Positions 29,849-38,500 of a stretch of DNA of 43,112 nucleotides are shown piece after piece. The first letter of the stretch is position 1. The number at the start of each line of letters is the position of its first letter. Under the pieces are notes generated by a model. The model ran no database searches. It had not been told where the DNA came from and saw only the letters and a program-made list of their open reading frames with translations. A program made the translations under genes and the position numbers. Source of the DNA: a virus; IMG/VR virus record IMGVR_UViG_3300042446_000294, positions 1 through 43,112 of that record; one strand, 5' to 3'.

Positions 29849-31780
29849 TTAATCTGGTTGTATCGTCAATAGTGTTGACAATGGTTGCTGTTGTGGTATT
29901 ACTGTACCATCTGTTAATGTAGTTGTTTGCGTATTGTTGATGAATGACGCCATTTGTGATTGTTGTCCTGGTATAGTGGAATCAATTCCTACACCTGCAC
30001 GTGAATTCTGTCCGATTCTAATCCATAGTGAACCGTCCCAACGATATAACAAATTAGGTAGATAATCGGTGCGTAAGAAGTAATCTCCTAGTGCAGGTTG
30101 TACAGGGAAAGTTATACCTGATCCTACTGGGAATCCATTAGGTGCAGTTCCATCGCCTATTAGATATCCGTTTGTATATCCAAATCCTTGTGGGCTTGAT
30201 CGTGTGACATATACGAATCTAGGGTCACAATCAGCACGAAAATCCATTTGTTGACTAATTGTATATGGGAAATTAGGTTCTATTGTTATCTCAGTACCAG
30301 CTGGCATAAATGCTACAGTAGGAATATCTACTACAAAGGTATTGTTAACTCTATTCACACTAACAATTCGTGTACCATAATCAAATATATCTGTACGTGT
30401 ACCATTAACTGACGTAACAAATGCTGATAGATTATTCAATGGGGCAATGTCTTGTGTAACATCTAGTGGTTGCACACTAATAACAGTACTTCCAATTGGA
30501 ACTGCAAGTGATGTAAGAGTGAATGTTGGGAAGTTGTCTGCGGTACTATATGTGTTGTCTGCGGTACCATAAGGTGCAGAGATTGGTCCTGTTGCTTTTG
30601 CTATTAACACTAACGTACCATCAACTTGACCACTTCCTGTATCAGTGCGTTGTGGTGCTAATTTTGCAGTCTTTAAAGTGATTGCAAGTTGTTCACGTAA
30701 TTTATCAGCATCGTTACCCGTCAAACTCCATAACTTTTTACGAGCCTCAGCACCTATTCTAAGTACTGGACTTGGATTCTTGTACATAGGATTAGTCATC
30801 ATCATTAGGGTAGCCCTAGTTGGTACAGGATTTCCAGTTGGTGCAATAATATTGACTGGAGGCTCCGGTTCACCATCTAATGTAGGTACAAGATACAATT
30901 GACTTCTATCGTAACCTGTCTTAGGTAATAATCTACTTGCTTCTGCAATCACTGCATCATTGATTGCGATGTTTTTATTATATCTACCGATAATGTCACG
31001 TAGATTATCAGCAGTACTAATCTGCCAATACAAAGGATCAGTTGGCGCTACACCTGCAGGTACTGTAGTCCCACCTGGACTTGCTCCTGTGATAGTATAT
31101 GTTTTATCACCATATTGAATTGTGTATGTTTGTCCTGCAGGAATGATATATGTTTTAGTAGGATCCCAATCACCCAAGAAATTATCTTTTTCTAACGGCT
31201 GACTTAATATGTTACTAAATTCTTGGCTGTCAACTAATGGCTCACATTTAATGCGCCACAAATGTGGATACCATGTTTGACTAAAACCTTCACTAGCAAA
31301 GTTGCCATCAGTCACTTGATAATATCTACGCAACCCTACAGGTATCGCTTCGTTAAGTGGATGGTAGTCTGTTAAGTGAGGTAACTCTAATACGTCACCT
31401 ACCATTAGTTTACGACCTATTAGTTCTATCATATCATTATAATGTATAGTTATAAAAATGATATCATTATTTAAGAACAATCCAAACTGACTTAAATCAA
31501 AGTCTAAATTCATTACATTGTAGTGACCACGAATTCTATAAATGCTAGTATCATACTTTCTATCACGATTTTCTAAGAATAGTAAATCTTGTATGTTAGT
31601 CGGGTCCAGAGTATCATATTGAGGCTGTGTCAAATCAGCACTAGCCCCGGTATCAGGTATGCCTAAATACTTGTGAACGTATAGATCCGTTCCTCCCACG
31701 ACAAACATCTCCTTAATTATTCTATCAAGGAATCTAAAATCATTTGATTTCTGTGGACGATATAATGAGAGTCTAGGCAT
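29849..31780 (-). CDS. gp14: Neck protein, gp14-like (enlarged)
   Basis: A 643-residue protein. The N-terminal 190 residues (DRIIKEMFVVGGTDLYVHKY, LFLENRDRKYD, FLNNDIIFITIHYNDMIELI, KLMVGDVLELPHL, LWRIKCEPL) follow the layout of T4 gp14, a head-tail connector protein. T4 gp14 is 256 residues, so about 380 residues are inserted or appended, including Pro/Thr-rich linkers and a domain with GDYFLRTDYLPNLLYRWDGS. The call rests on the N-terminus and on the neighbouring gp15. A minus-strand late promoter lies 21 bases upstream. Confidence 0.7.
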   Translation of the reverse strand: MPRLSLYRPQKSNDFRFLDRIIKEMFVVGGTDLYVHKYLGIPDTGASADLTQPQYDTLDPTNIQDLLFLENRDRKYDTSIYRIRGHYNVMNLDFDLSQFGLFLNNDIIFITIHYNDMIELIGRKLMVGDVLELPHLTDYHPLNEAIPVGLRRYYQVTDGNFASEGFSQTWYPHLWRIKCEPLVDSQEFSNILSQPLEKDNFLGDWDPTKTYIIPAGQTYTIQYGDKTYTITGASPGGTTVPAGVAPTDPLYWQISTADNLRDIIGRYNKNIAINDAVIAEASRLLPKTGYDRSQLYLVPTLDGEPEPPVNIIAPTGNPVPTRATLMMMTNPMYKNPSPVLRIGAEARKKLWSLTGNDADKLREQLAITLKTAKLAPQRTDTGSGQVDGTLVLIAKATGPISAPYGTADNTYSTADNFPTFTLTSLAVPIGSTVISVQPLDVTQDIAPLNNLSAFVTSVNGTRTDIFDYGTRIVSVNRVNNTFVVDIPTVAFMPAGTEITIEPNFPYTISQQMDFRADCDPRFVYVTRSSPQGFGYTNGYLIGDGTAPNGFPVGSGITFPVQPALGDYFLRTDYLPNLLYRWDGSLWIRIGQNSRAGVGIDSTIPGQQSQMASFINNTQTTTLTDGTVIPQQQPLSTLLTIQPD

Positions 31781-31800
31781 GTTGTTATCCGTTTACTTAG

Positions 31801-31808
31801 TATTTATG
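31801..31808 (-). promoter_or_regulatory. T4-type late promoter (minus)
   Basis: The minus strand reads CATAAATA 20 bases before the gp14 ATG (31780). It drives the gp14-gp15-Nudix operon. It lies back to back with the early promoter at 31831. Confidence 0.72.
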
Positions 31809-31830
31809 TCTAAAGTATTACCTATAGAAC

Positions 31831-31859
31831 TTGACAAATAATGGAATATCATATATAAT
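31831..31859 (+). promoter_or_regulatory. Consensus sigma70 promoter
   Basis: TTGACA (31831-31836), 17 bp, TATAAT (31854-31859), exact. The -10 context ATATAATACATG also occurs at 3017-3028, so the two promoters may be related. An AGGAG SD precedes the ATG at 31884. Confidence 0.9.
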
Positions 31860-31883
31860 ACATGAATCGTAATAGGAGAACAC

Positions 31884-33041
31884 ATGGCGACCCGTAAACC
31901 CAAACCAACTTCTGACCACTTTGTCAAAGCACTAAATCCACGTGATGCTGACACAAAATATATGGGTGAAGAACCCTTCTTCCCGTTGCAACCAGATAGT
32001 GATCGTAGAACTTTGGCATTGACACAAAGTTTCACTTGGTACAATCGTTTTTATGGCAAAAAAGACGCCAAAGAGTTGCTTTGCCTGTATTTGGAATATC
32101 ATAATCGCACAGTCGAATCTAAACATTTGCGTAAGGTTCACGAATCTGAGTTTTTGATGACATTGTGCTGGTTGGCACGTATGACAATGCGTGGTCTTGA
32201 ACTCAATGAACATGAATCAACCACTCTTGAAAATGAGATAAGCCGTTTGTATAAACTGGTCAACAAACCCGAAGTGGTTGAAAAAGATAAAGAACCTAGC
32301 AATCGCCCCAATGTGCAGGAGATTATGCGTGAAAAAGCACTAGAAGCCGCAGGTGAACTTGAATCTATTTTTGATGAATGGATTACTGACGGAAAAGTAA
32401 CACAAAAAACAGTTGACATTGTTGCTAAGTTTAATGTCATGCCACAGCATATCTCATTGATTGTTGAGATTTGGAAGCGCAAACAACAAGAATTTGACAT
32501 GGTTTCTGAAGGCGAGGATGAGCAGTTAACAGAAGCCTACAGTTATTTGGGCAAAGTTAAATTGCGTAACACACTTAAATTTATTGAGCAAGTGTTGAGC
32601 GACCTCAATAGTTACATTTCAATTAAGAAAGCCAGCAAAGCACCTCGTAAAAAGAAAGCAGTTCCTGTTGAGAAGATTGTAGCTAAACTCAAGTATTTGA
32701 AAGTATTCAAGGATGCCGTGAACAAACTTGATTTGATTAGCGTACATCCAACTAAGTTGCATGGTGCAAGCGAGGCATGGGTATATGATACTGCAAAGCG
32801 TAAAATGCATCACTACATTGCGGATGAGTATAGCAAAGCATTTACTGTAAAAGGTAACACAATTCTAGGCTTTGACAACAACACCAGCGAAATGAAAACT
32901 TTGCGTAAGCCCGGTGAGCAGATTAAAGAAATTATGGGAAGCAAGCCCGCGGCTCGTAAATACTTTAAAGATATTAAAGCAGTTGGTGCAGTGCCCAATG
33001 GTCGCTTTAATGAAAACATGATTATTTTGAAAGCATTTTAA
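31884..33041 (+). CDS. Early 385-residue protein, possible partner of the AAA+ ATPase
   Basis: A basic, mostly helical 385-residue protein with no recognised family (starts MATRKPKPTSDHFVKALNP). It has a long helical middle (EISRLYKLVNKPEV to VEIWKRKQQEFD), a Lys-rich KASKAPRKKKAV stretch (about 252-263) and a C-terminal beta-rich part with YDTAKRKMHHYIADEY and GNTILGFDNNTSEMKT. Like the AAA+ gene at 3287 it has an exact sigma70 promoter and a codon style rich in TTG and CGT, different from the neighbours. The two may form a remodelling pair; this is only inferred from shared expression style. Confidence 0.75.
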   Translation: MATRKPKPTSDHFVKALNPRDADTKYMGEEPFFPLQPDSDRRTLALTQSFTWYNRFYGKKDAKELLCLYLEYHNRTVESKHLRKVHESEFLMTLCWLARMTMRGLELNEHESTTLENEISRLYKLVNKPEVVEKDKEPSNRPNVQEIMREKALEAAGELESIFDEWITDGKVTQKTVDIVAKFNVMPQHISLIVEIWKRKQQEFDMVSEGEDEQLTEAYSYLGKVKLRNTLKFIEQVLSDLNSYISIKKASKAPRKKKAVPVEKIVAKLKYLKVFKDAVNKLDLISVHPTKLHGASEAWVYDTAKRKMHHYIADEYSKAFTVKGNTILGFDNNTSEMKTLRKPGEQIKEIMGSKPAARKYFKDIKAVGAVPNGRFNENMIILKAF

Positions 33042-33042
33042 T

Positions 33043-33219
33043 ATGATAAACAAACTTGTATTTTGGTTAGGTGAGAATCGTAAAAAAGTAGGTTACACAC
33101 TAGGTGGTGTTAACATGCTATGCGGATTGAACGCATTTGCATTTGGACAAACTAGCAATGGATTTATTCTACTATTTGTGGGCTTTGTACTTGCATTTGA
33201 TGCTTGGAGTATGCCATGA
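33043..33219 (+). CDS. 58-residue membrane protein
   Basis: A short gene starting one base after the previous stop. After MINKLVFWLGENRKKVGYTL come two hydrophobic segments: about 19-35 (TLGGVNMLCGLNAFAFG) and 41-53 (FILLFVGFVLAFD). It is likely an inner-membrane protein with two short membrane helices and a basic cytoplasmic loop. Function unknown; holin-like or anti-superinfection roles are possible but unsupported. Its stop overlaps the MazG ATG. Confidence 0.72.
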   Translation: MINKLVFWLGENRKKVGYTLGGVNMLCGLNAFAFGQTSNGFILLFVGFVLAFDAWSMP

Positions 33220-33650
33220 ATGTAGATTTGAACAAATATAGTGATTTTGTAAAAGCTGTGACAAGTCAACCAAGCAATGATTTGACAACTTTTATGGATC
33301 GTTTAGATGAACTAGACGGTAACTTTGATGATGTAACACAAGAACATGGACCTGATATCAACGTACCTTTATTGCTAACTGCATGTTTAGGACTAGCCGC
33401 AGAGTCAGGTGAGTTTATTGAGATACCTAAAAAGATTTTCTTTCAAGGTAAACCTCTAACTGCTGATAATGTATTCCACATGAAACGAGAACTCGGTGAT
33501 ATCATGTGGTACTGGGTCAATGCTTGCAGGGCACTTCGCCTAGATCCTAATGATGTGATTGCTGAGAACGTAGAGAAATTAAAAGCACGATATCCCGGTG
33601 GTGAGTTTAACGTGTTCAACAGCGAAAATCGCAAATCTAACGATATTTGA
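33216..33650 (+). CDS. mazG: MazG-like nucleotide pyrophosphohydrolase
   Basis: A 144-residue all-helical NTP pyrophosphohydrolase. AAESGEFIEIPKK (E63, E66, E69) and KRELGDIMWYW (E92, D95) give the two metal-binding E-x2-E and E-x2-D motifs. Phage MazG enzymes cleave NTPs or (p)ppGpp-like alarmones and are thought to keep the host in a growing state. The start at 33216 overlaps the previous TGA (ATGA) and is preferred over an earlier ATG at 33204. Confidence 0.85.
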   Translation: MNVDLNKYSDFVKAVTSQPSNDLTTFMDRLDELDGNFDDVTQEHGPDINVPLLLTACLGLAAESGEFIEIPKKIFFQGKPLTADNVFHMKRELGDIMWYWVNACRALRLDPNDVIAENVEKLKARYPGGEFNVFNSENRKSNDI

Positions 33651-33660
33651 TTATGTTCAG

Positions 33661-33689
33661 TTCTCCAGATAAATACACTATCTGGAGAA
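33661..33689 (+). promoter_or_regulatory. Hairpin holding late promoter and SD of gp13
   Basis: TTCTCCAGATA (33661-33671) pairs perfectly with TATCTGGAGAA (33679-33689), loop AATACAC. The late promoter GATAAATA (33668-33675) lies across the left arm and loop, and the SD GGAG (33684-33687) is in the right arm, four bases before the ATG. Late transcripts lack the left arm; read-through early transcripts would hide the SD. Confidence 0.82.
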
Positions 33690-33693
33690 TTAT

Positions 33694-34455
33694 ATGGCTG
33701 GTACTACACTAGACGAATTAAAAGAAGACCTATTTAGAAATTTAAATTTACGTCTTGGTGGCGGGATAGTTGATGTAGAATTAGATCCTGAACACTATGA
33801 GGCTGCATATCAATACGCAGTTAAAGTTTATAGACAACGGGCTCAGAATTCAACACAAGAATCTTACACCTTGTTAAAGATGGAAAAGAATTTAGATGTT
33901 TATACATTACCTTCGGAATTCATTAACGTAAGACAATTGTTTCGTAGAACAATTGGATTGGAGACTGGTCCAAGTGCAAGTAGTTTTGACCCTTTTAGTA
34001 GTGCTATTCTTAATACCTATTTGTTAAATTACAACCAAGCAGGTGGTTTGGCAACTTATGACTTTTATGCTCAATATATTGAATTAGCCGCACGTATGTT
34101 CGGTGGTTTTGTTATATTCACCTTCAATCCTGTTACAAAAGAATTGCGTATTGTTCGTGATCCTAAAGCTAGTGGAGAACAAGTATTGATATGGGCTGAC
34201 ATTCAAAAACCTGAACAAGTGTTGTTGCAAGATCCGGGTAGTGGTGTTTGGATTGGTGACTGGACCTTTAGTCAATGTTTGAGCATCTTAGGTGAGGCAC
34301 GTGAGAAATTTGCTAGTATCGCTGGCCCAGGAGGCGGAACTACATTAAACGGTACTACCTTGAAAGCTGAAGGTAAAGCAATGCAAGACCAATTATTGGA
34401 AGACTTAAAGAGATTTGTAGATTATAGTCAACCATTATCATTTATAATTGGTTAA
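33694..34455 (+). CDS. gp13: Neck protein, gp13-like
   Basis: A 253-residue protein resembling the gp13 neck protein of T4-like phages, which together with gp14 completes the head and links it to the tail. It opens MAGTTLDELKEDLFRNLN, then AAYQYAVKVYRQRA and YTLPSEFINVRQLFRRT, and ends FSQCLSILGEAREKFASI followed by a Gly-rich turn and LEDLKRFVDYSQPLSFIIG. T4 gp13 is about 309 residues. Translation is probably late only, due to the promoter hairpin. It is separated from gp14, which lies on the other strand. Confidence 0.78.
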   Translation: MAGTTLDELKEDLFRNLNLRLGGGIVDVELDPEHYEAAYQYAVKVYRQRAQNSTQESYTLLKMEKNLDVYTLPSEFINVRQLFRRTIGLETGPSASSFDPFSSAILNTYLLNYNQAGGLATYDFYAQYIELAARMFGGFVIFTFNPVTKELRIVRDPKASGEQVLIWADIQKPEQVLLQDPGSGVWIGDWTFSQCLSILGEAREKFASIAGPGGGTTLNGTTLKAEGKAMQDQLLEDLKRFVDYSQPLSFIIG

Positions 34456-34462
34456 ATGAGGA

Positions 34463-34491
34463 TTTACTTTTTCACTATTCTGTAATATAAT
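34463..34491 (+). promoter_or_regulatory. Sigma70-like promoter
   Basis: TTTACT (34463-34468), 17 bp, TATAAT (34486-34491), for the dNMP kinase ATG at 34511 with an AGGAG SD (34499-34503). A weaker -35 than the other early promoters. Confidence 0.6.
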
Positions 34492-34510
34492 ACACTATAG
34501 GAGATCATTA

Positions 34511-35146
34511 ATGATTATTGGTGTAACAGGATTTATTGGTAGTGGAAAAGATACAGTAGCAAATTATCTCACTACCTTTCACGGATATAAAAGAATTAGT
34601 TTTGCAGGCACGTTAAAAGATGCTTGCTCCGCAGTATTTGGTTGGGACCGCGAAATGCTCGAAGGTACTACTACCTCAAGTAGGGAATGGAGAGAACAAG
34701 TAGACCCGTGGTGGAGTGAGCGATTAAATATACCTGAACTTACCCCTAGATGGGTATTGCAACAATGGGGAACAGAAGTTTGTCGCAATGGATTTCACAA
34801 TGATATCTGGGTAGCAAGTGTAGAAAATCAATTACGTAAAACTAAAGACAACATCGTAATTACTGATTGTCGTTTTGCCAATGAAGTGAATGCTATCAAA
34901 AATGCCGGCGGCACTTCAATAAGAGTTGAGCGGGGTGAAAAACCTAAATGGTATGATGCCGCAATAGCATTTAATCGTGGTCCAAATGGTAATTCATTGT
35001 GGTCATTGAGTAAAACTAAACTAGACAAACAAAAAGTACATGCAAGCGAGTACAGTAGTGTCGGCTTAACATATGACTATTACTTAAACAACAATGGTTC
35101 AATAGATGATTTGCATACTCAAGTTGAATCAATAATCAACCTCTAA
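34511..35146 (+). CDS. gp1: Deoxynucleoside monophosphate kinase, gp1-like
   Basis: A 211-residue P-loop kinase corresponding to T4 gp1, which phosphorylates dNMPs to dNDPs for replication. The P-loop GFIGSGKD (7-14) is followed by FAGTLKDACS, RWVLQQWGTEVCR, and VITDCRFANEVNAIKNAGG, as in this family. Its own sigma70-like promoter and SD suggest early expression although it lies among late genes. The last 18 bases overlap the reverse-strand HNH-like gene tail to tail. Confidence 0.9.
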   Translation: MIIGVTGFIGSGKDTVANYLTTFHGYKRISFAGTLKDACSAVFGWDREMLEGTTTSSREWREQVDPWWSERLNIPELTPRWVLQQWGTEVCRNGFHNDIWVASVENQLRKTKDNIVITDCRFANEVNAIKNAGGTSIRVERGEKPKWYDAAIAFNRGPNGNSLWSLSKTKLDKQKVHASEYSSVGLTYDYYLNNNGSIDDLHTQVESIINL

Positions 35147-35476
35147 GTCACCCTTACGCCAAGTGACTTCTTTTCGTTTTATAACTTCTATACAATTTAA
35201 GCAGACAGTTCGTAGATTGGTATATTGATTATTCTCAAGTTTACCGTCTGTATGGTAAACTGTAGACTGAGATACATACAAAAACTTAAACCCGCAAACA
35301 TCACACGCGGGTTTTTTCTTATACCCTGCTTTTTGCCAACTTGGTGTTCTTGGCTTTTTCTTGTTTTTCTTTCTGCCACACTCATCACACATACTCCTAT
35401 AGTATGTCTTTTCTTTGCGTATATAATTTACCGCACATAGATTTTTATTGCATTCTTTGCAAACGGGTCTAATCAT
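35129..35476 (-). CDS. Zinc-binding HNH-like protein
   Basis: A 115-residue, very basic protein with two zinc sites. The N-terminal CKEC...CDEC (C6, C9, C30, C33) is a zinc ribbon. The second half, CDVC (C58, C61), then VYHTDGKLENN (H75), NL (N87) and CLNC (C92, C95), has the order of HNH endonucleases that carry zinc. I recall similar proteins in T4-like phages with no known role. Homing or packaging-associated nicking are possible. The ATG lies four bases after a GTTAAATA motif, with no SD. Confidence 0.75.
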   Translation of the reverse strand: MIRPVCKECNKNLCAVNYIRKEKTYYRSMCDECGRKKNKKKPRTPSWQKAGYKKKPACDVCGFKFLYVSQSTVYHTDGKLENNQYTNLRTVCLNCIEVIKRKEVTWRKGDLEVDY

Positions 35477-35480
35477 ATAG

Positions 35481-35488
35481 TATTTAAC
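35481..35488 (-). promoter_or_regulatory. Late-promoter-like motif (minus)
   Basis: The minus strand reads GTTAAATA, then CTAT and the ATG at 35476, the same four-base spacing as TATAAATA before 20129. It deviates from consensus at the first two positions. Confidence 0.45.
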
Positions 35489-35534
35489 CCAGAAACCTTT
35501 AAAGGTATGGTTATTGGTGCTTTTTTTATGATAT

Positions 35535-35551
35535 GTACTAAATATTAGTAC
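35535..35551 (+). promoter_or_regulatory. Palindrome with late-promoter-like core upstream of gp18
   Basis: GTACTAA (35535-35541), ATA, TTAGTAC (35545-35551): a perfect palindrome whose centre ACTAAATA is two bases off the late promoter. Together with a following AGGG...CCCT stem (about 35555-35568) it makes a structured leader before AAAGGA and the gp18 ATG. It is the only promoter candidate I see for gp18. Confidence 0.5.
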
Positions 35552-35596
35552 GTTAGGGCGTTAACCCTCATAATCATAACATAAAGGAAATTTAAC

Positions 35597-38500
35597 ATGG
35601 CACTAGTATCACCAGGCGTAGAAGTAACAATCATTGACCAGAGTCAATATTTACCAGCAGCCTCAAGTTCAGTTCCTCTTGTAGTCTTAGCAACGGCGCA
35701 AAACAAAGCTAATGCAGCAGGCACAGGAGTAGCGGCAGCAACAACAGCCGCAAATGCAAATAAATTATATCAAGTAACAAGTCAACGTGACTTGGTTAAC
35801 TTGTTTGGTACCCCGTTCTTTTACAAGACTACAAACGGTACACCAATTCAGGGTTACGAATTAAATGAATATGGCTTGTTAGCAACATATTCATTATTAG
35901 GTGCTACTAATCGTTGTTATGTTTTAAGAGCAGATATTGATTTGGGTAGTTTAGTTGGATCATTAAGTCGTCCTTTAGGTGATCCAACTGATGGTACATA
36001 TTGGTTAGATACAACAAATTCAGCGTGGGGAATTTATGAATTTAATAGTTCAACCGGCAAGTTTGTTAATCAAACTCCATTAGTAATTACAGATTCAATT
36101 TATATTGCAGATGATTATCCAATATCAGTGATAGGTAATGTGGGTGGTTATGCAGTAATAGCGACTGAAATAACAGGTGGTGAATATACTAATTCTACCT
36201 ATTTCTATAAAAATGCAGAAAATGATTGGGTTAAATTAGGTGATAGTGATTGGAAAGCATCTGTACCGGTAGTAACCGGAACTGTATCAAATCCTATATT
36301 AACTACCGGCGATACTTTTACTATTAACATTAACGGTTTATTAACAGTGACCATTACAATTGGTTCAGGTGATACTGTAACAGATGTTGCGGCTAGTATT
36401 AACGGATTGAATATAACATATCTATCTGCTAGACTGATTAATAATAAATTAAGTTTAGCATATAGTGAACCTACTCCGAATGCATATTTGACACTATCAG
36501 AAGGTACAAACACTCCATTAGCTGACATGGGTATTGTACCTAAACAATATATTGCACCTGATGTGTTTTTTGGACCATCATCTAATATGCCATTATGGAC
36601 TGCAAGTCAAATATTCCCGCATCCTACTGGAAGTGTTTGGGTTAAAACTAGTGTGTTAGGTTCAGGAATGAATCAATTAATGTCTCAATATAATGCATCT
36701 ACTGATACATGGGTAAGTAAAACAGTTAATAAATACCAATCATTACTTACTGCTGTTACAGACTTGAGTTCTGCTGGCGGAGGTGATATTCCAGTCGGAA
36801 CTGTAGTAGCTACATACGGTACATCATCTAATATAGCACCATATTCTGCGACACAATACTGGACTAAAACAAGTATTGGAGCTTCAGTATTTACCGGATC
36901 AGTTTCAAACCCCACAATCGATCCGTTAAACCAATTAATTGCAAAAGTTACAGGGTCAGGTGTATATACAATACCATCAGGGTCAACCACAGCAATTGAG
37001 TTTGTAACTGCTTGGTTATCTGCTGGTATTCCTAATACCAACGCATCATTAACTACTTCTGGTGCAATTCAATTAGAACATACATTGGGTGGAATAATTT
37101 TTCTAAGTGACTACGTTGATGGTCAAAGTAATGGAATGTTATCTGATATTGGATTTAGTTTAAGTGATGCAGGTACATCATATTCTTACGTAGAAGGGTA
37201 TACTAATCCATCTGTATCACAAGATAGCAGTTCTGATGATGGTACCGGTGCAACTTTCAGCATAGCAGCAAATCAAGATAAAGGTTGGTACTATGATATA
37301 ACCAAAGTCACTCCCGGTGTTGACTACATTGTAGATGAAATTGTGACATTTAAGGGATCTGATATCGGAGGCGTAGATGGCACAAACGATTTATCTATTA
37401 TTGTAAAATCAGTAACCGGTCTTGGTGCTATTATTGATTGGGCATATTATAGCGGAACACCTAGATTAAACTATGTGGTTCAATTGGCAGCATGGGAACA
37501 AATTACATATATTGCGAATGAAGGCGCTCCTGCAACTAATCCAACAAACGGTACAAATTGGTACTACAGTACAGCATCTGAAGTTGATATTATGGTAAAC
37601 AAAGATGGTGATTGGTATGGTTATAGAAATGTAAATTATGATAGCTCAGGTAATCCTGCAGCCGGTGGGACTAACACCACAGATCCAGCTGGACCTATTA
37701 TTAGTCCTACTGAGCCAGATCCATTAACAGGTCAAAGCGACGGTACTGCACTTGTATACGGTGATTTGTGGATCGATAGCGGTGATTTAGAAAATTATCC
37801 TAAACTATATCGTTGGGAACAGGTTGATGGTACAAATCAATGGGTAAGTATTGACACATCCGATCAAACCAGTCAAAACGGTGTACTATTTAGTGATGCT
37901 CGTTGGGGTAATGTAGGAACTGTTGATCCAGTGAATGATCCTCTAGTAAGCATTGAAACATTACTTGAAAGTGATTATTTAGATTTAGATGCACCAGATC
38001 CAGCACTATATCCACAAGGTATGTTATTATTCAATACTCGCCGTAGTGGTTATAACGTAAAACAATTTAGAACAAATTACTTTACCTCAAATAACTATCC
38101 ATCACCTGCAGTACTACCAACATACTCATATACATGGGTAAGTGTTAGTGGTTTGCAATCTAACGGTGCAGCATACATGGGCCGTAAAGCACAGCGTAAT
38201 TTAGTTGTTCAATCAATTAAAGCGGCTATTGGAACAAATCAAAGTATAAGAGAAGAAGATACATTCTTTAATCTTATCGCAGCTCCTGGATATCCAGAGT
38301 TACAACCAGACATGGTTACATTGAATAATGACCGTAACAATACTGCATATATTATTGGTGATACTCCATTGCGCTTACCTGATCAAGCGACCGATCTAAC
38401 AAATTGGGCAACCAATGCAGCCGGCGCAACAAGCACAGGCGAAGAAGGATGGGTAACACGTGATAGTTACTTGGGTGTATTCTATCCAAGTGGTATCACT

